Below the pieces are notes generated by a model. That model did no database searches, was not told the origin of the DNA, and saw only the letters and a list, made by a program, of their open reading frames with translations. 64,000 nt of DNA from Zasmidium citrigriseum (Eukaryota > Ascomycota > Dothideomycetes > Mycosphaerellales > Mycosphaerellaceae): NCBI GenBank assembly GCA_002786025.1, contig NHNW01000040.1, forward strand, positions 124,001 through 188,000, given 5' to 3'. The translations under genes were made by a program, and so were the position numbers. This document shows positions 44,667 to 55,916 of this stretch, one piece after another (position 1 is the stretch's first letter; each line of letters begins with the position of its first letter).

Positions 44667-45905
44667 TTAGCCGCCGTTGTTTACCACAGATTCCACTTCG
44701 CACGCATCAGGCCATTCCGTTTGCCATTTCTTCAAGAGAGCAAAGAAATCATAACTCAGTTCAGGCAATGATGGAACGCCGCATCCAGCATTGCGCCATC
44801 TTCTCGTCCCAGAAGGAAATGGCTCATAGCCCATGACATCCCAATCGAGCTTTTGTCGGAAGCGTATTGAGCCATATTTTCTCTCTGGCTCTTTCTCTCC
44901 GCTTTCAGTACGCTGTTCTCTTTCCCTTGCAGCCTTTGGATAATCGAGATAAAGATGCCAGCCTGGAGTGTCTTGTCGACGTATGCGCGAGCGAGCTCGT
45001 TTGGAGTAACTTGCCCTCAAGACGTCTTCCACGCGGCTGCGAATGCATTGCATTTGACGCTCTATTGTTCGTATGCCATCTACTTCCCAGACTGGCAAAG
45101 GCTTCTCAAGTGAGGACCAGACTTGTTCGAGTCGACTTGGCAAGGTCGGCTCCTCGGCTTCCTGTGAAGCTCGTTGACGTGACTTCGGAGCCCTGAACAA
45201 ATGCCAAAAAGTCTGCGGACCTAGAATGATGATCTGACGCATGAGCCACGCAACGCCGTCCCACTCGCAGCCATACTTCGGGCCTTGGTTTCCTGGTCCA
45301 GGAAAGCCAAAGACATCGTGTAGTAGCGCGTCCATGACGTACTGATATCCGTGAATCTCTGCCATTGTCCAGGTCTGAACAAAGTGCATCCATCTATAGC
45401 ATACTTGCATGGCAGCCTGTAGAGGTACATGCTCTGGTGATTCGGACTGTCCGTCTGATCCACGGTATCTGTCCGGCAAGTCCTGCCGCATGTCTTCCTG
45501 GGTGAGAAGCTTGGTCTGTTCCGCTATCCTCGCAAGACGCACGAGGACATGCCATCCTTCCGCAACAGCTGACCTGGTCTCATCTCCAAGTGGATCCTCC
45601 GCGGAAATAGAATGCTGCTTGCGTTGTTCGACGACGATAGCGGCGAGCTGTTCGTATCTCAACCATTTCAGCCAACGGAGAGGAGGCCTTGTGCCACCGT
45701 CGTCGTCTCGTGGGTTCGCCTCGAAAATGCGGGTCTGGTTCGGGAAGGTGCTTTGTGCCACTGAGAGTGTCAAGGTGCGCATGTGCGAGTTGATCAAGTC
45801 ATGGTATGTTCGGCATGTCAGTCGGAATTCCAGGAAGGAGTCGATGTCGAGTCGCTCGATAATCATGAGCATGATATCCGACGGCAGAGCCGCTGGCGCC
45901 TTCAT
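44667..45905 (-). CDS. F-box protein
   Basis: Single exon, 412 residues from ATG 45905. F-box at residues about 3-35: ALPSDIMLMIIERLDIDSFLEFRLTCRTYHDLI. F-box proteins bring substrates to SCF ubiquitin ligases through Skp1. The C-terminal region is Trp/Arg-rich with no recognisable WD or LRR repeats, and no substrate can be suggested. The frame is open further upstream to 46226 but that stretch has a poor composition and was not included. Divergent from the metalloprotease gene. Confidence 0.85.
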   Translation of the reverse strand: MKAPAALPSDIMLMIIERLDIDSFLEFRLTCRTYHDLINSHMRTLTLSVAQSTFPNQTRIFEANPRDDDGGTRPPLRWLKWLRYEQLAAIVVEQRKQHSISAEDPLGDETRSAVAEGWHVLVRLARIAEQTKLLTQEDMRQDLPDRYRGSDGQSESPEHVPLQAAMQVCYRWMHFVQTWTMAEIHGYQYVMDALLHDVFGFPGPGNQGPKYGCEWDGVAWLMRQIIILGPQTFWHLFRAPKSRQRASQEAEEPTLPSRLEQVWSSLEKPLPVWEVDGIRTIERQMQCIRSRVEDVLRASYSKRARSRIRRQDTPGWHLYLDYPKAAREREQRTESGEKEPERKYGSIRFRQKLDWDVMGYEPFPSGTRRWRNAGCGVPSLPELSYDFFALLKKWQTEWPDACEVESVVNNGG

Positions 45906-46533
45906 TGTGCCCTCAGCTTGGTCGTTGTCGGCTGTGATTTGGGTTGGCCGTGGTGAGGCTTGAGCGTGTCTTGAGGTCGTCGATGTCTCGCAGAGGCCGT
46001 TGTCACGGCATGGCTCGTTGATGTTGCTTGTGCGACTTGTCGACAGCAGAGCCGTTTGCGAGAGGTGCAGACGGAGCTTCCGTCTCGTTGATGTATTTTC
46101 AAGTTGGAGCCTTGAGGTGACGTTGAACATGACCAAATCTGTGCCACTCCAACAAAGCCGGCTCTTGCCGAGCGAGGCTACCTCCTTCCCATCGACAGTG
46201 ACTTCCTTCACGACTCTCAGCATCATTCACAGGCTGAACAGCTCTTGCAATGACTTCTTCTCATGTGATATGGTCCCACGACAGCCTAGGAACCGTATAA
46301 CTGATAATAACAATGATATGTTTCGATGTTGTATGGTACATTGCTACACAATCCCGCCTGTATGATGCTTTTCTTCACTGATGCGTGGGAAGGTACCAAC
46401 GAAACTTCTCATTATGGAAGGCCTCAGCTGCGGGAGCTATAGTCACGCTTGCCTGACTTCTTTGTACGTCGTGAACGATGTGAAGGCTAAAATCCTGCCT
46501 TCAATGGTGAGCGAACTCACCGGAGGGCTGGCT

Positions 46534-46539
46534 ATAAGG
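46534..46539 (+). promoter_or_regulatory. TATA box of the metalloprotease gene
   Basis: TATAAG, 105-110 bp upstream of the ATG at 46644. Confidence 0.45.
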
Positions 46540-46643
46540 ACGCCCTTCCTCTACCCAAGTGATGCTCAACTCAAGCACACAACATCGAGACAATCCCCGA
46601 ATACGAACCATTTCCAAATACCAACAACTATCGAAACAGCAGC

Positions 46644-47749
46644 ATGGTACACAAGAACATGTTCGGGATAGCCCTGACTCTTTTGGCGATTCCCTGCCTC
46701 ACCTTACCCATTCCTGCCATTATCAATGCCGCGAAGAGAGGTGACTCCCTCATCACGAAGCGCGCCTATAGCGTGCAACCGAATCCTGAGAATCCTCAGT
46801 CGGGAGATGGACAATATGCGTGGCCTAGGGAAGGACAGGACGAGTGAGTTGAATCCTCCAGGTGAAGCTCTTCGGCCCCTACTAATCGTTCGATCTCAGC
46901 GACGGTAACAACAAGAATCCGATCTACTACTGCTGGTGGATGCCAGAGACGGCGGACAAGTATTCGGGAATACTTGAAGACGCCATCAAGAAATGGGAAG
47001 CCGCGATTACGCCAAACTCCGCCCTCCGATTCGAATTGCACCCCAACGCCAACGGAGATCCCCATATTACATGCAGGGACCTTCCACAGCCCAATGACGC
47101 TCTCTGCCTCACAGATGCTGGTGATGGATCGGATTCGAGATCAAGCATCGGTTACGACTACATCAATATGGGCACCAGCTACCGCCACTACTTTTTCATG
47201 GCCGATTACGACACAATGAGCCATGACGAAGCGGTATTGGATTGTGCTCACGAGTTGGGTCACGTTATGGGCCTAGGTCATGAACATCAGCGATCGGATC
47301 GAGACCAACATGTCCTTTTCCAGTGCGAAGATCTTGCTGGCTCTTGGAACGCTAAGCAGAAGATCGCGGCAAACCCGAACGATCCAGCATTGGGCAGTGG
47401 TACCACCGAAGAAAAGCTTGAGCGAGTCTGTAAGAACGGTGCATTGGCCGAGACGTACTTCCCCGCCGCTCTGGAGTTCATGAAAGGCCAAGAGGCAGGA
47501 TCTCCTTTTAACCAGTTCCAAGACGTTGGAGATTTTGACGACAAGAGCATCATGATATACAGTACGTGGGACAACGTGCAAGAGACTCCAGAGGATCCAG
47601 AGGATCTCGAAGAAGCTGAATTGGTGGGCCACGATCCAGCCACCGATGAGCTCTGGCCGCTATATCAGGGCGGGAACGCAGACAAGGCGCTGGCAGGGCC
47701 TTCTCCCGGCGACATCGCCGCAGTCATTGCTCTGTATCCGAAGTCCTAA
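46644..47749 (+). CDS. Secreted astacin-like zinc metalloprotease (metzincin)
   Basis: Two exons (46644-46843, 46900-47749), 349 residues; the 56-nt intron has a perfect ctactaatc-type branch site. A signal peptide (to about residue 25) is followed by a short pro-region with dibasic KR sites (LITKR), then the catalytic domain. The zinc site HELGHVMGLGHEH (H184, H188, H194; general base E185) matches the HExxHxxGxxHE form, and a Met-turn SIMIYST follows. These features place it in the astacin/metzincin group. Such enzymes digest proteins outside the cell and are sometimes effectors; the target is unknown. Confidence 0.88.
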
Positions 47750-47966
47750 ACATCAATCGAGGGACTGAGCATCTCCGTCGAGGACGCAAGGACCCATGCC
47801 ACCGGATACTTGGATAGGGCATCCAGCGGGATAGGCACGGCATGGGGATAGCCCATCCGTATACTTTGGGCGTTCTGTTTAACCTATCTTCGATTCTGTA
47901 CCTGCATGTTGAGTTAGCTTTTGTAGCTTCTTGAATCTTGGCTTACCTCAATTCTGATACACTCTC

Positions 47967-48402
47967 CAAGTAAGGCTAGAAGTGAAGGCAGAGGTGAGGC
48001 TAGGTAAGGCTAGAAGTGAGCCGACAAGTAAGCCTAGAAGTGAGCCTAGAAGTAAGCCTAGAGGTAAGGTTAAGTAAAGCTAGAAGTAAGGCTAGGGTCG
48101 GCTAGAAGTGAGCTTAGAAGTAAGCCTAGAAGTAAGCCTGGAAGTGAACCTAAAGTCAACCTACAAGATGAGTAGAATTAAGGCTAAAGGGTCATTATAG
48201 AGACAAGTTAAGGTGGGTCTCGAGAGAAGATAAGGAGAGGTGAGGTTAGAGGTGAGGTTAGCTACAGGTGAGGCTAGATACAGGTGAGGTTGAATACAAG
48301 TGAGGTTAGCCACAGGTAAGGTTAGCTGCAGGTGAGGTTAGCTGTAGGGGAGTAAGGCTCGAGGTGAGGATACAGGTAAGGCTAGAGGTAAGGCCAGAGG
48401 CA
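47967..48402. repeat. Purine-rich minisatellite with 12-bp and 16-bp units
   Basis: In 48011-48070 there are five consecutive 12-bp units of the form tagaagtaagcc/tagaagtgagcc, and four more at 48103-48150. In 48250-48345 there are six consecutive 16-bp units of the form aggtgaggttagctac, preceded by a 12-bp version at 48238-48249. The top strand is poor in C. Units carry AGGTGAG/AGGTAAG and TTAG/CTAG, which resemble 5' and 3' splice sites. It lies between the metalloprotease and the WD40-type gene, 3' of both. Confidence 0.9.
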
Positions 48403-48718
48403 ACGAGAACTTGGAAGGAGGCGAGACTAGGAGGTGATGTTGAAGACGAACGCAGAAAGGCCAAGGTCCAGGGTCTAGAGTACCTAAGGGGAGTTAGGAG
48501 CGGAGTTGAGCGTTGCAATAAGAGAATGTGAAAGGTGAAGAAGGGGCCAAGGTAACGCGAAGACAGAAGAATCAGGGACAGAGTCAGGGGCAAGGCGAAA
48601 CTGGAGTGAAGCTATTCATATTAGCTCGATGCAAGTTCAAGAAACCAAGGGGCACCGACACAGCGACACGATTCAGAGAAGGAGAAAGTGAGAGAGGGCT
48701 GTGACCGACGACTTCTCA

Positions 48719-50926
48719 TCATACGAGAATATCTGCCATTGAATCATCCGACGACTCCCATCTCCTCGGCCCCTTCGCCCGAACTTCCCTCCCAAAAGAC
48801 CCACACTCTCCGAACCCTTGCGCCGTCCTCTCAAACGAAAGCAGTCCACCGACCGTCTTATCTGCATTCGCAAGCACCATCTCCTCTCCACCATCAATCA
48901 GCGTAACTCCAGCAATCGAGCCGAAAAACTCGATCTGCTGTTGGTGTTGACCTCTTGCACCATCGTACACTCTCACGATGTCATCATTCTCGGCAACGAC
49001 GAGGGCGCCGGTATCTGTGAACTGAACCGAACGTGGGCAGGAGACAGCGCTGCCCCAGGATCTGCACGGCTTGCTCCAATTCCGGGCGTCCCACATCAAG
49101 ACAACGCCGTCCTGAGCTGCGGTAGCGACGTGAATGCCACTTGGGGACCAATCGCACGCGAAGCCGTGATCATTGTGTTCGCGAAGTGTGACCAGTGTCT
49201 GGCCAGTCTCGGCATTGGTGATGAGTGTCTCCTGACTGTCACCAACCAAGACCCTCAGTCGGCCATCAGGAGACGTCGATGCGCAGTTGATCGCGCTCTC
49301 GTAGGCAAACTCCCTCGTGAAATTCAAGGATGGGACGTCCATCACTCGCACCTTGCGGTCGTTGGAGCAGAAGACCGTCTGCGGTAAGCCCGACCTGCGG
49401 TTGGCGAACGTGTGGATATGCGTGACAAGGCCATTGTAAGCGTGCGTGACGAACCCTTCAGTGACAGATCCATCCATTGAATCGACATTAAGCAGTGCAT
49501 ATTCACCAAAGAATCCACCAGCCACAAGGACACCCCGGTTGTGGAGTCTCTGTCTTGGCGCAGCTGAAAGACATGTGACACGAAACCCGGCGCTCGAGCT
49601 CTGCGGCTTGGATAGGTCCATGACGGTCGTTTCAAGATTCGGACAAGCCAAGGACGTGCGCTTTACTTGACTACCGGTAGCGTAGAACATCTCGTTGCGA
49701 CTGGAAGCACCCAAGACGTTGCGGAGTTGGTAGTGGCTGAACTTTGCTTTGTGGGAAGGTGCAAAGGCACGGAATTGATAGTGTTTTCCTTCTCGCGGGG
49801 TGGATCGAGAGTCGCCATGTATAGTCAACATAGATGCCGGCGATGGGTGCATAAACTCTCGCGCCAGACTGGCGTCCTGTCTCGTCGGACCAATCATCTT
49901 CCATCGAATGCCCTGCATGTCGATGCTTCCTGAATCGACGTTCTTCTTCAAGACAGGCTGCTGCGGACGGCCGAGCCGAATTGAGGACTGCAGTCCAGGC
50001 TCAAACGCTGGCAAAAGTCGGTCCTTCACTGATAGCAGTCGCCACAAGTCCATGAAGTCCGCGAAGTCGTAGTTGCGCCGGGGGTCATCGACAGCTAGAG
50101 CGTCTTCATCGAATTGCATGTCCATAGTGTGCTGATCCAAAGGTGTTTCGGCTGCAACTTCGCCATGCGTGGGCGGATTCGATACAGTGGTCTGATCCGG
50201 TTGTTGGCTAAGCATGTCATGTGAAGCCCGCCGTGAAGGAAGTCGCGAAGTGACAGAAGGTGTCGAAGCGGCCCGAGACATGCGTGACTCAGGCCTTGAT
50301 GCCGGCCGCGCCTGCGTCCGGGCAGAGGTCTGAGTAAATGATAAAGGAAAAGCGAATCGAGGCTCCTCGTCGGGCCCATCACCATCCAAAGCCAGGCGCA
50401 ATCTCCGACCATCTTCCTCTTCCCAGATCTCTCGAGTCTCAGGCCTCGGATGATCCAGAGTATTGCCAGAAACAAAAGGGGTCGATATAGAGTAAAAATG
50501 ATGTTGTCGCTGAAGGGTATCATCGGTCGTCGCAGAATCATGTGTGGTATGTACAATCGGTGAAGGGTCGTGCAAGTCGTTCGGGTCATCCATCATCGCA
50601 TCGTCGTGTAAAGGAGGAAGAGGAACTCCTCCCGCGTCGTCATCATCGTCCAGTAGGTCGTCCATTTCGTGATCTCTTGCAAAGGGTATCGGCGTAGCCC
50701 TCAAAGATGCAGATGCAGATCCAGGCAAAAGCAAACCCGATGCATCGCTAGAACAAAACACAGGCTCGTCAAAGCGAGCCACACACGCTCGCTGGGTAAA
50801 CATATTGACATCCACAAATCGTGCCTTGGTTTTCCTCCTCACATTGGCTTTGCGCCGGAAAGTCGGACGGTATTTGGCCAGAGGGGCAGGTTCGCGCGGG
50901 CTGTTGAAGTAAAAGACATCGGCCAT
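48719..50926 (-). CDS. WD40-type beta-propeller protein
   Basis: Single exon, 735 residues from ATG 50926. The N-terminal ~300 residues are disordered, rich in Asp/Pro/Ser/Arg (a DDLLDDDDD tract, then PASRPESRMSRA). The C-terminal half, about residues 330-700, carries WD-like repeats, best seen in NDHGFACDWSPSGIHVATAAQDGVVLMWDARNW, KVRVMDVPSLNF and DIVRVYDGARG. It resembles a fungal WD family of unassigned function; a role as scaffold or substrate adaptor is only a guess. The last ~30 residues are basic then acidic. Confidence 0.85.
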   Translation of the reverse strand: MADVFYFNSPREPAPLAKYRPTFRRKANVRRKTKARFVDVNMFTQRACVARFDEPVFCSSDASGLLLPGSASASLRATPIPFARDHEMDDLLDDDDDAGGVPLPPLHDDAMMDDPNDLHDPSPIVHTTHDSATTDDTLQRQHHFYSISTPFVSGNTLDHPRPETREIWEEEDGRRLRLALDGDGPDEEPRFAFPLSFTQTSARTQARPASRPESRMSRAASTPSVTSRLPSRRASHDMLSQQPDQTTVSNPPTHGEVAAETPLDQHTMDMQFDEDALAVDDPRRNYDFADFMDLWRLLSVKDRLLPAFEPGLQSSIRLGRPQQPVLKKNVDSGSIDMQGIRWKMIGPTRQDASLAREFMHPSPASMLTIHGDSRSTPREGKHYQFRAFAPSHKAKFSHYQLRNVLGASSRNEMFYATGSQVKRTSLACPNLETTVMDLSKPQSSSAGFRVTCLSAAPRQRLHNRGVLVAGGFFGEYALLNVDSMDGSVTEGFVTHAYNGLVTHIHTFANRRSGLPQTVFCSNDRKVRVMDVPSLNFTREFAYESAINCASTSPDGRLRVLVGDSQETLITNAETGQTLVTLREHNDHGFACDWSPSGIHVATAAQDGVVLMWDARNWSKPCRSWGSAVSCPRSVQFTDTGALVVAENDDIVRVYDGARGQHQQQIEFFGSIAGVTLIDGGEEMVLANADKTVGGLLSFERTAQGFGECGSFGREVRAKGPRRWESSDDSMADILV

Positions 50927-52996
50927 AACCCAGTAAAACAAGCGAAGCGGATCACGCGCCGGGACAATGGTTCAAGTTCCAGACGTGCCTTTGTCCCAGC
51001 CGATGAATTCGCCGATGCGGGTAAGAGATGATTGCTTGCGTTCTCGTGATGTTCCCCAAAGAGGTGTCAGTGGAATCTCTGGGTCCGGTTCGGCTGCTCG
51101 ACAGCTGCAATTGCGAGCCCGCTGCCGCGGCGTAGGGAGGATCAGGAAGCAGCGCGTTCGATGTTTGGTTCGTGTTCGCGCGAGGAATAGGAAGTATTGC
51201 AGCGGATGAGAGATTGCTGAGCCGTGGTTTCAGCTTCCAGGGCGGGCGGATAGATGCAGGATGCACGTAGGAACAGGGTTGCGGCAGGGTGGCAATGGTA
51301 GCCGAGGGGCGTGACAGACGGACAGCGGTCACGGGCGGGAGCACAATGCCATGGTCTTCGCGCGAGGGAGGCGGGAGGTAGAGATACAGAGCGGCGGCGG
51401 TGGGAGTGTTCCTGCGTCGCTTTCAAGCAAGGAAGACGAAGATGCAAGTCGTGATCGCTGGCGGGGCGAAGCGCTAGAAAAGCTGCACCGCTGCAGCGGC
51501 AGCAGGGGTGGGCTATCAGTCAATCAATGCTGCGGGGCGAGAGATGGCGACAGCAGCGTCCGCGAGCAGGGGGCTTGAAGGCGACGACACGTCGAAAAGG
51601 AGCGGCGGCGGCGGTGGTGGGAAGGACAGTGATGGCTCAAACGAAACGCGCAGCCCTCACGCTCGCATCGGCTGGCGGCGAGGTCGCAGACAGAATGCTC
51701 TGACGGCGTGAAAGGAATTCTTCTGCGACGGCCGCATGAGCGACCACTGCGCTGGATCCTGCGGCGAGTCTGGTGATATGGCTGCGTAACGACGAGGGGA
51801 GGGGAGGTGGGAAGCAGGGCGACGACAAGCAAAATCCCACGATGTTCCCACGTTGCGCTAGGCACTGGAACACACATCTATGTCCACAGTGGATATTTTT
51901 GGGATAGCTTTTCGTGGTTAAGAAAGCTGGTGAAGATATCAGCGCTACCCTCTAAATTACGGGCAAAGGGGGGCTTCGTCCATCACAGATAGGTCACTTC
52001 ACATTTGTCCATGAGATGTGGAGCTCACAGACACTGTGGCTCATCGATTCTAGGGCCGACTTGACAGCTCAACTCCGGGCAAACACGCCTCCTCCACCAT
52101 CAACGTCAACAGCCTCTCCACCCACTGTGCGCGCGCGGACACGAAGGCAGACAGCGGGCTCGCGGCAACATGGCCCCGTTCAGAAGCCACAACACCCGCC
52201 CCCGGCCCCGTGTACACCAACGCTCACCCCATCGGGAGACCTGCAGCTGTCACATTCCATGCAGCCTCCGCGTGTGCAAACCGACACCCCACGCCGCATC
52301 CAATCACTTCTGTCCTCCCGCAGACGGACCACTTGTTTGCCAGCCCAGACGAACACGCATAGACGAGCCACGCCGGTGACACAACAGCGCGAAACCCGCC
52401 AATAAACCACCGCAGCAAAGTTCATGCCGGCATCTCTCTCGCCTCTCTGTGTGACGAAGGTCGAGATAGCAATCTCATGTCTAATCTTGAGACAGCACAA
52501 CGCTCGCTTTGCGTACGACACAATCCATGTGGGAGCCGACTGCATTCCGCCCGTCAAGTGCAGGTACCCAGCCGAGAGGCCACTATATTTGGCCTCGTGC
52601 GGCTCTTTGAGCGACAGTCGAGCGTTTGACATCGGCTGTTGCATGATGTTGAATGCCGTTCTGGCCACGTTGGAATATACCGGCTTGCCGAACGTGTAGT
52701 TGTTGTAGGTACCTCAGCAGCCGGCTGACTTCACCGCCTCGCCCGTCGCCTTTGTATCTTACCTTTCAGGTGGAGCATGTGAAATGTACCTGTGATACGG
52801 TACACAATACGTACCTTCGTTGACCGCACCTCGCTCGGGGAGCGAAGACTTACAGTGAGGTGCACAGGCTGGAGTATGAGCTCGGCATTTGAAACATCGC
52901 GTGTATATCGCTGTAGTGGCATCGGTCCCGCCGATGGAAAATGCATGAAGCAAGCGCTGGATGCCAAGAAGATCAAGCTGTCCTCAAACTCCAACG
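50927..52996. other. 2.1-kb intergenic region
   Basis: No gene I can support between the WD40-type gene start and the TF stop. The part around 51300-51700 is purine-rich and CG-rich with many short frames, probably an unstructured promoter region. Confidence 0.45.
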
Positions 52997-54274
52997 TCAT
53001 CGCTGGAGAGATGCAACAGTCTCTTGTAGTACGCCAAAGGCCTCATCGAAGGCCGCCATGAGAACCTCATTCGATGGATGTTCTCCTTTTCTTCCCAGTG
53101 CTAAGAACTTGACATTCTCTGCTAACTCCCGCAGTCGCCCTAGCTCCATCTGGAGGACAGACGACTTAACGCTCTTCTCCATATCGGCAGTCTCCTTCTC
53201 GAGTCCCGAAGCCTTCGAAGAATGAGTAGATCCGAGGCTACTACGGTCTTTCGAAAAGATGCCAGCATTGTCGTTTGCCACGATCGTGGTCATTCTCTGG
53301 AAGCAGACGATGGCATGGTGTAGTACCATGATGAACATCATCGGATGACGCTCCTCCATGATAACACATTGAGGGCAACCCATGCACTTTTGAGCCAACT
53401 CGATGAGGTTGTGGACAGAGCTCAGCATGGTGTCGAAATCGTCAGGGAGCGTGAAGTTGCATTTGAACACTGATGCAATAGCTCTTGGAAGCTGATGGCA
53501 GATGTCGCAGGCTGGCGGTGGTTGATGGATCCATTGGTGATTCGGAATGGCATTCGGGTGGAACGTGCCATCGGCCTCATGGTTTGGAAATATGAACGAA
53601 GGTTGCAAGAGTGGCGGCTGAGGGCCAGTAGCTGTCGAAGGGTCGAAGAAAGGGGCAGATGTCATGCCTAAAGAGAATTGCATGGTTGACGGGCTTTCAA
53701 CCATTGTTGGCCACGCAAGGCTGTTCGGATCGTGGGGTAGAATGGTCTTTGGTGGTACTGGGGCGGCAGCAAGGCCAGTAGTGAAGTAGACTGGCTCAAG
53801 GTTCGCCGGCTGCTGATGAGGGTCAAAGCTTCCCGTTATTCGCATATTGTTGAACTCCACGCCTGGAGACGAGTTGTTGGGTGAAGTGAAAGTGGATGTG
53901 GGCGAGTTGTGCTCAACAGCCAACGTAGTAGGTGTCAGGTCTGGCGGCCACGGCGACGAGGTCGTGGCGGTGTCAGATCTCATCCTGATGTGAGATGTAC
54001 TGCCGATATCGTTCAGGTCTGAATAATTCGGCGACGAATCGCTCGTGGTCGAGTCGAGCGTTCCAGGAGCGAGTGTATTCCCAGCTGTGTTGCTTGGGTG
54101 GAGGTCTGTAGATGTATTCCTCTTGATTTTCCTGTGTCCTTTTGGTTTGCCAACAGGCTTCCCTGTACTGTAAGTGCATATCTGTCCCGTAGCAACGCAG
54201 TGGTCACACGCTGGTTTGCCGCCGAGACACTGAAGACGTCTTCTGTGGCACTGATCGCAGGAGGGCGAGGGCAT
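52997..54274 (-). CDS. Zn2Cys6 transcription factor, AflR-like type (TF1)
   Basis: Single exon, 425 residues. The zinc cluster is at the very N-terminus: CDQCHRRRLQC, then six residues, CDHCVATGQIC, giving C-x2-C-x6-C-x6-C-x2-C-x6-C. It is followed by TYSTGKPVGKPKGHRK, a basic linker like that of AflR. The middle is Ser/Thr/Pro rich. A C-terminal Cys-containing helical part (ACDICHQL, then KCMGCPQC) and a final Leu/Glu helix complete it. AflR-family proteins control secondary-metabolism clusters, but no such cluster is adjacent, so the target is unknown. It shares architecture with TF2 at 57819. Confidence 0.88.
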   Translation of the reverse strand: MPSPSCDQCHRRRLQCLGGKPACDHCVATGQICTYSTGKPVGKPKGHRKIKRNTSTDLHPSNTAGNTLAPGTLDSTTSDSSPNYSDLNDIGSTSHIRMRSDTATTSSPWPPDLTPTTLAVEHNSPTSTFTSPNNSSPGVEFNNMRITGSFDPHQQPANLEPVYFTTGLAAAPVPPKTILPHDPNSLAWPTMVESPSTMQFSLGMTSAPFFDPSTATGPQPPLLQPSFIFPNHEADGTFHPNAIPNHQWIHQPPPACDICHQLPRAIASVFKCNFTLPDDFDTMLSSVHNLIELAQKCMGCPQCVIMEERHPMMFIMVLHHAIVCFQRMTTIVANDNAGIFSKDRSSLGSTHSSKASGLEKETADMEKSVKSSVLQMELGRLRELAENVKFLALGRKGEHPSNEVLMAAFDEAFGVLQETVASLQR

Positions 54275-55916
54275 TGTTAGAACGAATGTTGGTCTGAGAA
54301 CGTGTAACGACTGTTGTTAAAGAACGATGGTGGGCCACAAGATTCGAATGCTCGGCGCATGTTGGACTTTTGAAGGTTATGATATTCTTTTGCTCGGCTT
54401 CCAGAAATACTCCAGAAGCCTGATGCCCTGAGTGCCGGTAGTTCATATCCTTGTAAGACATCAGACTTTGACAGGCACAGCTCGTGGATGAGTGGTCGAT
54501 TTGATATGATCGGTTAGGTGGGCGGGTGAAATGTTAGGCTTCAGGCTGAATTCGCAACGTTCCGCGTGGTCGACAAGCATGCTGATCATGAGGGAATCAT
54601 GTCCCTGCCTATCACGGACTGACACCCTCCGGTGGTCAGTATGGGTGGTCAACGATCAGAAAAGATGGTGTCCGGGTACATCCTGTATCTCCGTGAGCAC
54701 ATCAAAGTCACTTCGCAAATGGCTTCATGCAAGTAAAGATATTTGAGGGGACAGCATGGGGCCAGGACGACTGGTCACCAGCAGTAGATCCGACCTAGGA
54801 GGGGCTGGCACAGTGAGACGGGGTGCGCTTCGGGTCTCGTCGAGGTGCCAATAGAGGGCACTGGTCGATATCAGGACGATGTAGAGCAGTCTGTACGCTG
54901 AGATCGACGATGGCACGGCCATGAAAGCGTCATGATTGTGGTGGGTCTTCGTGTTCGCCATCTTCCAGGACTGAAGATCAGGGACCGCGACATTCGCGAC
55001 ATCTGCTCATGTAGGATCGCCGGCATGCAAGGGCAAAGCCATGTGTTATCACGGAAAAAGCCTGCTGGAAGATACCGCATGTGTTGGCTTGGTTGATCTT
55101 GACTTTGCTTATTGGTAAAGGTGACGGCTTGGCGGGCATTTCAAGAGGGCGTTCCTGGAGCTATCGCCTGGAATCCGAAGTCCAGCCAGCATGATGGTGT
55201 GGAACAGTATTCCAGAAAAGCAAGAGAATGTCTGGAATGGAGTCGATGTAAGATGCGGTAGGGGTGGTGCCAGTCGCAAAGCCGACCTGCCGCAAAGTTG
55301 GTGAGACTTATATATAGAGCCTACCTCTTCCGCCAACCTCGTGTTGGCTCCGAAGAATGCTATGAGGCGGCAGAAGCCTACATTATGAAAAGCACTTGCC
55401 GAGTCTTGGTACGCACAAAGTCGGTGCAAGTTCGAGTCCCTCTGTTGAGGTTCTCACACAGCTCAGGGCGAATAGATTGCGAGCGCCGGCAAGCTGCGGC
55501 AGCTTCCTGCCATGGCGCAAAATGGCCTGATCCGATGGGGTTCGTAGATGAAGGCCTCTTCGGCGTCGGTCGATCGAAATGGCGAAGAGAGATGATGAAT
55601 GCAGGATAGAGAGCAGGAAGGAAAGAAACTTGGAGGTGAAGTGGGTTCAATCAAACTTTAGCGACCACTTGGCGGCACGTGCGCGATCGATGCAAGGAAG
55701 TCACGTTCAAGGCAGTGACGATGGGTGTTCATTAAGTCATTATATAGCATGATAAACAGTGGTTCTAATGAATGGCATAATAGGACCAAAGAAGACAAGA
55801 CTCGAACGCAATGCCCCAAGCATAATCCTCCCTTTCCGAATCAAACGGTAGACGCTGACTTCCAAGAGCATGGTCGTGCACAGCACGGGCATGGTCTCCA
55901 AATGGCTCGCAGTATT
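54275..55916. other. 1.6-kb intergenic region
   Basis: Between TF1 and the repeat protein stop. Short open frames only. A sequence resembling a tRNA T-loop near 55430 does not fold (see rejected). Confidence 0.45.

Noticed and set aside
45906..46226. N-terminal extension of the F-box protein
   Set aside because: F-box proteins of this type begin close to the F-box, and the ATG at 45905 is two residues before it.
47967..48402. GGTTAG motifs as an interstitial telomere repeat
   Set aside because: GGTTAG occurs once per 16-bp unit, not as contiguous TTAGGG repeats; there is no run of telomere units.
48306..48593. Minus-strand open frame with Leu/Ser-Thr repeats
   Set aside because: Open because the minisatellite lacks stops in that frame; no gene features.
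55405..55455. tRNA-like GTTCGAGTCC
   Set aside because: The flanking bases do not pair as a T-stem and no D-arm, anticodon arm or acceptor stem fits.
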